Source: Glandiceps talaboti (Eukaryota; Hemichordata; Enteropneusta; Spengelidae). From it: a stretch of 64,000 bases of DNA. This document shows positions 13,148 through 27,500 of this stretch, piece by piece. The stretch's first letter is position 1, and the number at the start of each line of letters is the position of its first letter. Under the pieces are notes generated by a model that ran no database searches, was not told where the DNA came from, and worked only from the letters and a program-made list of their open reading frames with translations. The position numbers were made by a program, and so were the translations under genes. The stretch lies in contig NC_135563.1 in the NCBI RefSeq assembly GCF_964340395.1, forward strand, positions 5,991,922-6,055,921, given 5' to 3'.

Positions 13148-14664
13148 CACATCAATGTCAGAAGACACGTCAGTAACTACAGATAATCACAATAATTTCA
13201 AAGCTTAATAGTAATCTATCACAGAAATGGCATTTCCAACAATTCAGATTTTCTGTCTTTTCATGAACCTTTACACCTATGTGAAAATCTTCTCGTACAT
13301 AACGAAGCAAAATGTAAATTACATGAAAGGACAATTCGTTCTATACCTGCACACGTACGCAAACATAAAAGGAACTAGTTGAATACACAGGGATGCTTGT
13401 AATGTATCGTAGTACGCATATTAACTGTATGTAGTGGTCGACTTCTTCAAAAGCCTGAAGTGAGTATAGAGATATGTACGGCTTTCCTTTCATCAAAAAG
13501 TGCAATGATTTTCCAAGTATCCCCTCAAAACTCAGTGTTTTAGTATCCATTAAACAAAATTCGTACGTGCTGGTTATTTACCAAAAATGTAGGTCATCAC
13601 TGCTATCTAGTCTAAACTTTCATAAACTGTTCTCGGAACACAGTCTTGTGTTTACATATATTTGTGGTAGCTTTCGAAGATAGAGTCGCATGTAATAAAT
13701 TACAAAAGTGTCACTTCTTAATTGCGTTTCAGTATTGGGGGTTAGTCGGGCTGGATAAATGATAAATTTTAGATATAAGTTTTTAAAAAAAGGACCAAAA
13801 TTACTCATCAGAACGTACCTGTTATTAGAGTTGTTGAAATCACCATGCCTTAGGCTTTGTAAATCTTCTGACGGGTCGATAAATATAAAACTGTCGGTGT
13901 GAGAGATTTTGTTATCGTCGCTAAGTAGAAATGCTGCACTTTCATCTATATGACTTCGATGTGTCTAGAAATGCCACGAAAGGTGCAGATGTACTGTAGA
14001 TAATATAGTATGGACGCTAGTGAATGCGCAGACCTTCTGAAGTCTTGCAAGTCACAAGAAAGAATGAAGTTTTCTGCGAAAATTGGTCCTTTTTATCTCA
14101 TCAAATGACAAGGAACACATGGGTAATCAAACCGTGACTGTCGGGTCACGTCATGGACAAGTTTTGGGAGTTTTGGGAATTCGAAACCAACTACGACACC
14201 ACGATTGTACTTTCGATTTGAAGATTTGAAACAATACGTTGTGATTAAATATATTGAAATTCAAGAAGGTTAATTGCTGCGTTAACGTCAACAAGGCATT
14301 GTGATCAATAAAAGTTGTCTTCTCAGTGTACTGATCAAATTATTTTAGAAAAAACATATTACGAAATTGTGTCAGCTACTTCGGTATTCGACACGTGAAC
14401 TAAAAATTGGGCAATGTTCTCATTTTCTTGCAAGGAAAAGGGAACTCAGTGTTGCGCTGGATGACAGGAAACGAGCATACGATTCGAACTAGACCCCGCG
14501 AAGCTTCCAATCTAGAAGAAATAATTTTTATGTGTCATGCTCCTTGATTTTGATCAAGATCGCTATCTTCCACGATTCCTGGATGTGAAAGTACTTCTGA
14601 ATACCGTTAATTTGACAAAAAGGTCTGTTATCGTGATTAATATACACGAATTGCGTATACTGGT
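13148..14664. other. Spacer between the arms of the inverted duplication
   Basis: Single-copy DNA of 1.5 kb separating the two arms. I see no gene, splice-bounded exon or repeat in it. It lies upstream of both FUOM promoters, so it would be a shared upstream region if both copies are active. Confidence 0.5.
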
Positions 14665-17021
14665 CATAATTTTGCATTTGGCTGTGACAAAACAAACTTA
14701 TAGAAAATCAACAAATGTCCAGTGAATATTTTTAATTCAAGTTTTTAATTCAAGTTTATTTTATTGTGTCAAACAAGATTAACCAAATTCGCAAGGCCTA
14801 AATGTCACTTGTACATGCACCCCTAGATTTTCCACGTTCTCTAATATTTTTTCTTCGTTCAGCATAGGAACTTACTCGTGGCCTAAAGGGTCTTGTCCTA
14901 CGAGTCGTTAGAAGAATACCCCTTAGTGCACAAGTAAGTTGTCCGATTAAATAAAGACAAATATTGGGAATAATATAAGTTCCATACCTCGTCAAGCAAG
15001 AGTTTTGAAAAAAAAATCGGGAAAAATATAGATTCATATTTCGCCCATTCATAGAACCGCTGCTGTAGACATGGGTCATTGTGACGTAGAACGAACAGCA
15101 GGGTACATAATCCATATTTTCTGTTCAAAGACAAAAACTTGGCTGTGCATGATATAAGAAGATATATGTAGAAAGTAAATTTTGACCTGGGAAATTAACC
15201 TTCACAAATAATCCTTGATATTACTAGAGGCATTCAATTTTCTTGTATTGTGGTGAACGCATTATTAATTGTAACTGCAACGACAATGGGTCACGTTTGT
15301 GGTTTTATAACTGACAGCTGACCGTTAAACGATGTTTTAGCAGTAAGCGGTGGAGTTCCAGGACAACAAAATAGATAAACTTTAGATACATTTTGTCACA
15401 GAATGTATACTGTAGTGTTAGTTATCTGTGATTTTGTATAAGACCTATATATACACTATACAGAATAGACTAACATTAGCTTCATTTATTATTGCAACAA
15501 ACTTCAGAAATAATACATAACTTAGTGTAAGTTATGACTTTTGGACCGCTAGTCCGAAACAGCCACCTATATCCGTGCCATCTACTTAAAGTTGTCGCGT
15601 ATTACATGAGTCACATCGAAAGTTCACACGGAAAGTGTGGCGTTGGGTATCCCTCGGTAGAACAAACCACTAAGTATCCACCCTCTGGACAGGGGGCAAG
15701 GGACCGAACCGGCCGAGAGAGCAAAACTTGAGAAGAAAAGCGGAATATTCTTTTATCTATTTATGCAATACGTTATTTTATTGGGTCAAGTTCCATAATA
15801 CGTTTAACCAGCCTTACGTACGTATCAGAATCAATGTGCGAATAACCAATCACATGTAACCCCTTCAAAATACACGATGTATATGTATTGGTATCACCCG
15901 AAGGTTATGACGTCATTTTGCAGCAAATATGGTCGTGCTAAAAGGTGTTCCACGAATCATCTCTCCTGAACTGTTGAATGTATTGGCTCGAATGGGACAC
16001 GGTGACGAGTTAGGTCAGTATCATTGTAATTTTTTATGGGCCTTAGGAACTATCTGACAGACATGGACTTGTCAAATTGTGACACGTTGCATGTGTTCAG
16101 CTTCGTGTATGATCTCGCAACGTGCTAGCGGCTTGGCTTGGCTGTGCCTTGTACATACATGTACATGGAAATAAAGTGGGAGTTCCCGGTTGATTTTTGA
16201 CGTCCAAACATGGCGAAGGGTACCGAACCATACTTTCGAAGTTGATGTTATAATAAGTACTTCCCGAAATGACTTTATAGGTGAAACATAAACCAAGTAC
16301 GTAGGAGTAACATCTTAACGATCGCAAGCTACAATAATCCCAAAAACGTTTTTAAAAAATATAATTACGCGTACGAGGTTATGCGGTCCAACGCGACATG
16401 TACACGGGACATCATTGATATGGTGGTCAACCATCTACACTTCCACTCGTCAAAGATAAGAACTTTATCTATAAACACTATACCTTGCACCTAATCGGTC
16501 TTATTGTAGAATGATAAATATTAATATTGTCAAAATGTCCTGTACCTCCCTGCCAGAAATCATCGTTATATTCCCCGTCGTAAAAGAATTGGTGTGTATA
16601 AAAATGTATTCTGTATGATATAAAAAAATTCCATAAAGATTGATTCTAGTGTCTGTGATTAAAATTGTAGTTTAAAGTATTAAAAAAAGTCAGGGGAAAA
16701 AATGATGTAACAAGAAAAAAAAATAATTTCGACTAAATCAATAAGGCATAAAAAATATAATTGTTTGGTTCTGGTTATTCCACCCCCACGGGCCTAGTTT
16801 TTCATTGTGGAACTTTTTTTTAAAATATTTTTTTACGTGTTCGAGAAAAAGAAATCACAAAAGTTGTGTGAAGTTTCACGAGAAATAGTGGAAGCAGAAA
16901 CTGACAATATAAAACTGTTCTTCCAATCTGTAATGGCTGTACATTGTACATCTGATAGGAAGAAATAAATAAAACAGAGACCATTTGGAAAACTGGAAAA
17001 CCTGAACTAGACACTCACACA
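14665..17021 (-). repeat. Right arm of the large inverted duplication, carrying the functional FUOM 5' end
   Basis: Mirror image of 10256-13147. It contains the upstream region, first coding exon and about 1 kb of intron 1 of the intact FUOM gene. Small differences from the left arm include a 4-bp insertion near 15410, and AAG for AAT near 16560. The outer boundary near 17021 is approximate because similarity fades. Confidence 0.92.
15908..15915. promoter_or_regulatory. CRE-like palindrome at the FUOM start
   Basis: TGACGTCA lies 13 bp before the FUOM start codon, so it is in the 5' UTR or core promoter. It matches the ATF/CREB consensus exactly; function is inferred from the motif alone. 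Confidence 0.5.
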
Positions 17022-18462
17022 TGAAAAAAAATATAATAAAATAAAATCAGAAATTTACCTACCCCACCTATTCTAAAATGGAGTATAACCGGAACCACAC
17101 ATTTTTTATATATTAGGCCTAAGATGTAGTTATTATATATATAGTCATGGTACTAGTGGAGATGTCGCTGTGACCATCACTGAGGCAAAATAAAAAAAAT
17201 GTGTATTTCCGCTAGCCTGACCGACCCTAGGGTTTACGCCGCCTCCGCTGACCCTAAACATATTTTAAACAATTAAAATTATAAGTCTTTTTCTTCTTGA
17301 CCTGTCTGTTTTCTTTCCCTAGCAATATCTGTACATATTTCATCAAACTATCACAAAAGGGGTATTCTGACCGACATTTTGTTTGTTTTTGGTGGGAGCA
17401 ATAGTTTTCGAAAATAAAAACAATTAAAAGGGTAAAAATAACAAAATAAAATAAAATAAAATCCAACCTTAACCTACTCTGTTTTCTGAGGCCATGTGAT
17501 CGGAAACACACAATTACTTTTTTTTTTAAATGTTGGTGATATAATTTTTCCCCACATTACTACAATAAACCAACAACTTAAAGTGGCCATATGGATAAAG
17601 ATTGTCGCTGTATTTATTTTGGATATTTAATTTACAAAACAATTTCACCGTGGCTTCCTACTTGAAAAATCGATGTGAAACTACTTCGAGTAAATCTGTG
17701 TTTGTAACTCAATAATGAGCAAAAAGCTAAAAACATGTAAAATAGTTTGTTAATGTATGTACAATAACAAACATTGTATACATTTATCTGTGTTTTGCAG
17801 TTTATTGGGTTATAATTAAGGACTTGGCATATGTTGTTTCACATTGATTTTTCAAGTTGATAAAATTGTTTTATAAATAAAAAATCAAAACTAAATACCC
17901 AATCCCCATTCATATGACCGCTTGAAGATAAAGACAGTTTAAACTGCATTACATTATTGTAATTTAATTAAGTATAACTGACTTATGGAATTTGTTTTCC
18001 AGTGTTGGCAGATGCATATTTTCCAACCAGTTCCATATGTAGGCATGGGCCACAGGAAGTCAGAGCGGATGGTATGTAACATTGAAATTTAACTTGGGAC
18101 CAGTCTTGAGTGTGAGGAGGGGGTCTGGTGAGTTTTCATCAGGCTGACAAAAAGTCCCTGACCCCCCTCTCTGTAAAACACAATACAGGTTTGCCCACCC
18201 TAATCATAGCCTGTTTTTACTGCACTGTTGAGATACATCATGGTTGTATACCTTCTACCCGGTAGCCCTTGTATTCTCCACTTCTGTACAGAAAATTTTC
18301 AAATGATTCAGGTAGCCACATCCCCCAAAAGTCATTATCCAGCTCCCATAGACATAGTCTCTTATAGCCCCTTTCAGACCATGTTATCTGTTTCGATTTA
18401 TTAAACTGTTGTGACAAATATTTGGTAAAGAATGGGTAATATGGTAAACTTGGATAATAATG

Positions 18463-18503
<41 letters not shown>

Positions 18504-21500
18504 TTAGTTTTTATATAGCACTTTCCCACACTGTGCCCAAAGCAGTTGACAATTATTATCACTGGCAATCAGCACAACAGCCTTTTACTTCCTCAACTCC
18601 CAGGGGAGCATAAAGTCCATTGCAGCCTCTATAAGCACATAGGGTTAAAGCATTCACAGTGCAATCTCTATCCTACCAGGTCCCCAATTATACAGCGGGG
18701 TTGACTGAGGCACAATCATGGTTCAAATCTTGCCCAAGGACTTTTATAACCATTCAGAAACAAACAGAGCTCGAACCTGCAACCTGCAGATTCCAAGCTG
18801 GCCACTAGTTTGATGTGTAACAGGATGTTCAGTTGACCCTGTTCTGTAGTCTAGATGAGATGAATGTCACATGCTACAAAAGTGAGGAAATATTGTACTC
18901 GTTTAAATTAATATTTGCACCTTTGACCTAAAACGGGAGTTTATGGGAAAAGCATGCTTTGCATGTGATTTAGTTAGACATCCCTTGAGGAAGACCAAGT
19001 GTGTTATAACTTAATTTTCACTGCTATTTATGGCTTCCTAAAGCTCATGTGATGAACACATGAAAAAAAATTGCTATAACTCTGTACATTTAGGACACAA
19101 ACAACTGGATTTACTGACTTGGCTTCTGTAAATTATGTACGAGATGTAATACACAGAGAGACTAGAGATTCTGTGAACATTGTAAAACAGTACTAAAGAC
19201 GAATACCACTTCATACTTTGTTGTCCCCTGTACACAGACATACGACAGAAATACATTCCAGCATTTTATAATAGACAACCACACTATGACAATTTTTTAA
19301 CACTCATGAAGACCAATAACATACACACACACAAAGAAATCTCGCCATGTATCTTTATTTAACATTTCGATTTTGTGACAGAAACCAATAATTTATGTAG
19401 TTATTTTCACTCCATTTTCTTATTTATCATGAATCCATGACATTGCATCAAGTTTTGTATAATTTATACACTTATCATTCTGTATGACTTTAGCTTTCTA
19501 ACGTCTGATATGACAATTGCAAACATTTGTACATTATTTTAAAAAGATCAAATTTTAGACCAAAATACAATTTTTTTCTTTAAAATAGGAAGGAACATTT
19601 TTGGGCACAGTAATGATTTGGTAAAGGACAATGGACCACATTTTAGACCAAGTAATATTGAAAATATAAAATGCAGAGTGGGGCCCATTGTAAACTGTTC
19701 AGCTTGAAAAAAACACCTCATTACTGACCAAAGGGCTAGGAACCCTACCTCTTTCTTCATGTTGTCATGACAATGTCTTGTGATCTCTTAGGTCATGGCA
19801 TTCCAGAGCTCTTAGATGCCATTATGAGGTTAGTGCCCCTGGATCAGTATGTCAATGAACCGGTATGTATTAAAGTTAACAGTTTTAACTTATTTACTTC
19901 TAGTTCAACTCTTTGGAAAAACTGTAGCCTGGAATATGTAACTTTTTTTCAATGCAGATGGAAATGTCTCAGGATGTCTCAAGACTTATTAACCATGCAT
20001 TAGGTCACCTGACACAGTGTGTGTCACCTGATATGTAGTGTGTGTTGTCATGGGGTGGGATAGCGGATATCACCACATCTCGATTGTGAACTAGATTCTC
20101 AGTTTAAAAGGTCAAGTAGGGAATGAAATGTGGAAGAATATGCACATGTTCACTGGTCACAAGAGCAACGTGATATGTCTGTTTTCTCAAGGGACAGTGG
20201 GTCGATCACAACAACACAGATTGTTCCTCACCCCAGGACAAAGCCCAAAGGAAACAGACTAGTGTATGTTGGGGTAATCTGACATAGGATGTTGTTGCAC
20301 AAACATGATCAGTAAACATGTGTTTTGTAACACACAACGTCATTTACAGCATTGTATATCGTGCCGAAAAAGTATAATCTCATGGTTACATGTACATTTC
20401 AATTCAGTTCAATTCAATTCAATAACTTTATTTATCCCAAATGGGCAATTCATTTGTATGCTGTAGGGTTTCGATCCCAATGACAACAACAGTGAATGTA
20501 GTTAAAAAACAAAACAGGAATCCTTTAATAATTACCAACTCTGTTATTGCAAATTCCTTGTGACATAAGAGTGACAATGTTCATCCTCTGAAAATTGTAA
20601 AAGCCATGAAGTTTCTAGCTATCGTCTACTTTGCCAGGAGAAGGTGACACCATATTCAACTGCTGTGAAAACATTTACGCATGCACATCAGTCTTTAGTG
20701 AAGCATCATCATAAAAATTGTTGACCGATAAACATCATTTGTAAAAATTCTATGATACCACATGACCATGTATTGACAAATCACAAGGGACTAGATGTGT
20801 TACACTACCCCTTCCTCATGTAAGTTCCCACAAGAAATAACGCAGTTCATCCCTCATACAACATTTAGCAATGTGAACAGAACAAAACAGAATGTTTAAT
20901 TACTGAGTTTTGATCACAAAACTAAAGTGTGCTACCCCGGACCCATGACTGATGGTGAATATCTTGGACCCCACCCTGCATTGCACACACACACACACAC
21001 ACACATTTAATTGGTTTTGTAACATTTTTCTGATATATGTATAAGAGGGTTTCCATATTCTATGTCAAATAGACCATTATTCAATCACCCAACCAATCAA
21101 ATTTCTATAGCGCCGATTTCCAGAGCAATGTTATGTTCAGTAGTGCTGAATGGCTAAAGGCTGTAAAGCACACCATATGCTTTGGTGAACAAAATTATTG
21201 AACTGCATGGATCTACAAGTTTCAAAAGTATTTGAATGAGATAATAAATGACATGAATTGTTGACATAATGGTTTGACCCTGTGACTTGACCCTACAATA
21301 ATAGGAGGAAGTTCTTGACCCGGATATGGAAAAAACAGAGTTGTGGTCTAGAAAATAACTAAACATCCCTATATTCTGACATTTTCCATGTTTAATATAC
21401 AGCAAATCTCAAAAAGATGACTGGTTACTGTTATCTCATCTTTCTGCTATGGAACAATATTTGGTGTTTTAATATAATTGCTGAGGGCGCAGTGCATTTA

Positions 21501-24500
21501 CTCCACATGCATTTTATGGTGACTCAAAGAAGTATAGATTATTAGTTTACAGTTTACGTTTCATTGACAAAATACATTACATAGACTGATGTCTGATTTA
21601 TGCAGTTATATCTTAATTACATTTTGGCTTCATGTTTTCAATACTTAAACTTGAAAAAAAATAAATGTTCATCATTTAAGTATTTAGGTATACCGATCAC
21701 CAACTGCAATTATCTTTTTATTTCAAGAGACTTACATTGTCAATAAAACAATTATTAGGCCTAAAACAATTCTGCCTCATGTTGGATGTTGAGTGTGGAA
21801 GTCTGGTGTCTTATGTCATGACCCAAACAACCTTGGTGTAATATTTCAGGCAATAGAGTAATAACCACTGCAGTCACGAGTACACATGGTTGAAATTTGA
21901 CATTTGACAAAGCACAGCTTGCCACTTTGTTCATGACATAATAGATTACCGAATGCATTTCTTGATTTCTTCCAATTTCATTAAAGTGGGCATATGGATT
22001 AGAAGTGGGTATTTATTTTGGATTTTTAATTTATAAAACAACTTTACTCTGTTTTTCTAAATGAAAAGCAATTTGAAATAACATACCAAGTCCTTGTTAC
22101 ATACCCCAATAAATTGCAGAACATTAAAATAATGTATAAAATGTTTGTTTTTGTACGTACAATAACAAACGTTTTTACACTTTTTGCTATTTATAGAGCT
22201 ACAGACAAGGACTCATATTGTTTTCCAAGTAGAAAAACATAGTAAAGTTGTTTTATAAAAAAAAATTCAAAATAAATACCCAGTTCTAATCCATATGGCC
22301 ACTTTAAACACCATTTTCCATTTACTTGGTAAAATATTAAATGATCTAAGCACCCTACATTCATTGAAGTCAATGAACTGGCTATAGTTTGCTATTACAT
22401 ATTATGCAGGATCTATGATTTAATTCTCTCTACATCCTCATAAGTTGATAACCCACCCTTACAAATACAAAATTATTTCAATAAATGTTCGTCGGTCAGA
22501 AAATGGGTCCAACTTTTATAATCCTATCGAGGTCATTTTGATAAATAAAAGAACTTTAGGTTCATTGTCTTGTTTTCAAGGAAATTGTCAATCTTTTTAT
22601 TTTCCCATATAATAGAGTTAACACCTGTAGTATTCAACAGCCATATTGGATCTTAAAATGACTAAAATTTATATCATTTTGACAGCTATCAAAAAAGTTT
22701 GCACTGTAACTTTTAATAGTGACCCCAGATTTTCAAAATTGATTTTAACTGAGAATGGATTTGATTTTTTTTTAAAAAGTAACAGCAAAAATTTAGAGTG
22801 TATTTCCACTGTGTATTCTACGTTAACACCAACAAGTGAAGTGCACATCAATGGTGTTAGCCAAGTAGTCATCAAATACGGGATATAGTGAATTATGTTT
22901 AGGAACTACACTGTTGAAATGCAAATAAATCACTATGCAGACTTTGATTGTTTTAGTTTGTCACATAATTCATTTTTAAGTAGATGATAATAGCTGCATA
23001 GTCAAAATATATGAAGATTTATGTGGGATGTACTTGTTCTGGTTACAAGGGGCCAAAATTCACTGTAAATGAGACATTTTTGTGTATAGACACAGAAGTG
23101 TACATGTAATTAGTCCCCGCCGGACAAAGTCCGGGACGGGGACTTATGGATTGGGTTCCGTGCGTCCGTGTGTCTGAGCATCTGTGTGTCTGAGCATCCG
23201 TGCGTCCGTCTGCAGCCGTTTCTTGGAGATGCCTGGACCAATTTTTTTCAAACTTGGTACAGGGGCAACATACAATGGCATACATATGCACGTCAATTTG
23301 TTTCATGATACGATCAAATATGGCCGCCTGGCAGCCATTTTGTTTGCGTATTTTCCATGTCCAATGCCATAACTCAGACATGCTTAAACAGATCTCATTC
23401 AAAGTTGGCATTAGGACAGTGTTCTATGATATACATGTGCATATTCATTGTTGTTGTGATACGATCCAATATGGCCGCCTGGCAGCCATTTTGTTTGCAA
23501 TTTTTCTATGTCCAAAGCCATAATTCAGACATGCTTGAACAGATCTCATTCAAAGTTGGTATTAGGACAGTGTTCTATGACATGCATGTGCATATCCATT
23601 TTCGTCGTGATGCGATCCAATATGGCTGCCTGGCAGCCATTTTGTTTGTGAATTTTCCATGTCCAAAGCCATAACTCAGACATACTTGAACAGATCACAT
23701 TCAAAGTTGGTATTAGGACAGTGTTCTATGACATACATGTGCATATCCATTTTCATTGTGATACGATCCAATATGGCTGCCTGGCAGCCATTTTGTTTGC
23801 GAATTTTCCATGTCCAAAGCCATAACTCAGACATGCTTGAACAGATCTCATTCAAAGTTGGCATTAGGACAGTGTTCTATGATATACATGTGCATATTCA
23901 TTGTTGTTGTGATACGATCCAATATGGCCGCCTGGCAGCCATTTTGTTTGCGATTTTTCTATGTCCAAAGCCATAATTCAGACATGCTTGAACAGATCTC
24001 ATTCAAAGTTGGCATTAGGACAGTGTTCTATGACATACATGTGCATATCCATTTTCGTCGTGATGCGATCCAATATGGCTGCCTGGCAGCCATTTTGTTT
24101 GTGAATTTTCCATGTCCAAACTTGGCAAAGCCATAACTCGGACATACTTGAACAGATCACATTCAAAGTTGGTATTAGGACAGTGTTCTATGACATACAT
24201 GTGCATATCCATTTTCATCGTGATATGATCCCCCATACCCGACCAATCCTTTATTGTTGTAGGCATGTTCCATGTCCAACAAGCAGACACAACATATCTA
24301 TGTCTGTTTGATTTAGGTTCACAAGTGTTGTTGTGTGATCAGAGTAGTGATAATTCCTTAAAAGCCAATCATAGCGGGGACTATGTCATTCTCAATGACT
24401 TGTTCACAATTAGTACATGTAATACATTCAAAGTATTTTAATGCAATCACAATCCATGAGGGAATAAATGGTGCCTCTCTCTCTAGTTCCCTCCAGAGTC

Positions 24501-27500
24501 TTTAATTGGTCGCACACTCACAGTTTCAGTCATTCATAACTGAAAGAATGCACAATGGCATCAAACTCTGAAATGAACATCAATATTGAGAAAGACATCA
24601 GAAACTGTCACTGATATCAAGTCAGAACGTGCAACGGTAAGACCAAGCAATACAACACACATAATAGTAATACAAATGAACAAGTAGAGGTGCTGGTCAA
24701 ATGGTTGAAAGTTCTCAGCAATTGCTTTCATACGTACTGTATTTGTGTGAAAGTTTTACTATCGTAATTTTGAAAATCAGTTCCAATACATTTAGCAATG
24801 ATCACTTGATATTTATGAATGGATCGACATTGTTCCCAAGAAACTAAATGGAAATCTGTTCATATATGTGTGTGTGGCACTCCCAGGAAGGGATTTCATT
24901 CTTTGATAAATGTGTCCATTTATGTGGCCATTGTATGTATGGCCACATAATTGTTGCATGGTATAGTCCACATATATCATGATACTTGTATGTTGCATAC
25001 TTTTTTGTTTTGTTTATCAAAATTATGATGGGGATGCACTCTGTATTGTCCTTGTTTAGTAAATCACCGTCTACAAGAGGCAGACATATCAACTGCATCC
25101 ATCTTGACTTTTGTTCTTGCACAGCTTACTTTCATCTGCTGTATATATGCATGCCATGTGTACAGTGAAATTGACTGACACTTGACTAGAGTTTATCCAG
25201 TCTTCTGGGAGTATATGTTAATTAATCAGAACAGTGCAACGGTAAAAGATAAAAGATCATGATCACTTTATTGTCCAAGCACACCGTTATTGAAGAAAAC
25301 TGATTATTTAGCAATGATACCAAAGTTTAATGTGTGGTAACCATTGTCCTGTAATTATTAAGACAGTTATTACGTATGATGGATATTTCATGCCTTTTTC
25401 TCAAGGGAACATGACATATATTGTCCTCAGTCTTTGCTGAGAAATGGAAGATATATCATGTGATTTCTGGTGACGGACATTGCCAATTGCAGCCTTTGTG
25501 ATCCAGTCTATTATTTATTTATTTTGTGAATAGGCCAATGTTATGGACTTAGTTGACTCTGATAAGGAGAAGGGGTTAAAGACTCCTGTATGGGACAAGT
25601 ACCAAGATATCCTCAACAAATCTGAAGGGAAACAGGTATTCAGTCTTGTACATTGTTTCTTTCTTAATATATACACTTTTCTAGTGTTTGCAGCCCTTCC
25701 TAACGCTCATCAACATGATGTTGTTCCCAAAATGCAAATTGTGTACTACTGGCCAGGTCTGGTTGGCGTGTGTGGCCAATGTTGTTTACCCCAGACCCCC
25801 TTTTTAGACCAATTTTGACTCAAAAGCAATACCCCATTTTAGACCGTTCAATTTTTTAGAAGACCCCATTTTAGACCAATGTTGAATGCATGGTTGCAAT
25901 GGATGGTTGACCGATGAATAGTGTTACACATGCACAGTTAACATAAATATGCATTATGGGGCAATATCTAAAAACAAGCATTTCAGGGGGTGTGTGTTAC
26001 TATCTTATAGTCACCAATATTGAAATGTCAACCAGTGCAGGGGTAATTCTTGAGTAAAACTCCCAGAAATTCTGAACTAGTCGAGAATTTATTAAGGAGT
26101 TCCTTCCAGGACCCCATTTAAGACCAAACAAAATAAAAAAATTTGAAAAGTGGACCCCATTTTAGACTCATTAGCTCTAAAAAGACAGTACCCATTTTAG
26201 ATCAAAGGGCGAAAAACCCTACCCCAAAGGCCAGCACATATACATACACCCAATTGGAGGGAGTACCCCCCCCCCCCCCCCCTAGTCTATGAGTATGTGA
26301 CATGGTCAAAGTCATCTTAGCATAATTAACATCATTTTAATCTCGGCAGATTATAGGCCTCTTACAAGATGCACTGTGTATCTACTCTCAAAAAGTAATA
26401 CCTTGAACAGTATTATTCAATATCAATAACCACCCTTCTTAAGTTAATTGTATCCATTTTCCTATACGAGGTCTCTCCACAGTTTTGGTAGTTTCGGGAA
26501 CTCATTTTCTAAACTTTCCCATAGCAACAATCCCCTATGATGGTACCTTTCCCATGTTGCAACTGATCTTTACACATTCACATAAATTTAATTTGCCTCA
26601 TCACTTCAAATACTAATTGTTTGAAATGTTTCAACATCTCTGATGGCATCCTTCTCCAGACTAATGTTGTTATACATGGTTGGTTGATGATACTCATTTT
26701 GCTTTTATTTATTATACCAAGGTAAAAATTGGTCGCATTGAGAGATTTGCTTTTTATGATAGAGCCAAGACAACCTTCGCTGTGGTACACACAGGGTAGG
26801 TGCATTTTATATCTATAAGTTCTATGATAATGATGTTCTATATGTTTCCATGGTAGCAATAATGATGTACACAAAAATGCTTATGTATATGTTCATGTCT
26901 GTTTGACAGATTGGAAATTACCTCAATCAATTACCAATATGTAGACTGTCTTCACCAATACCTTAGGTTTTTTGTCTACTCGCTAGTCTGGATACCAACG
27001 TGGTCTCTATAGCACCAGAAATATTCCATGAAGCATAACACTAGACTATCCACTTGCTGGATGTGCAAGTCTGCTACATTCATTCTCTATCCAGCTTCTG
27101 CTGTTAGCAGTTCCACCTCATTATTGAGTTTTAAAAATATCCATCTATGCTGATTGGTCACGGTGGGGAGTGATTATGGTCACAGTGGGGAGTGATTACA
27201 TTACATCAGACTGTTTGATTATTCAAATGAAGTCATTGCGTAAATGAACATATCCAACTCTGCCAAACACACATTCAGTAGACTAGTGCACAATAAATTT
27301 GGTAATTTCAATGTAATGCTCATATTATCTAAATTTATACAATATGAGTTTTCTAACACCAACCTTTGTGGGTATGGCTAAATAACAGGTTGGAATTACT
27401 ACAGGACAAGCTGGAGATAGAGAAAACATGTGTAGCAAAGTAAGAGATCAAGTGAGCAGACAGGCTAACTATACTTTGGCTAAATATATTATACTATTTT

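Noticed and set aside
23043-24290. Several overlapping frames of 90-120 residues
   Set aside because: They arise from the 151-bp repeat, whose length is not a multiple of three, so each frame changes from unit to unit.
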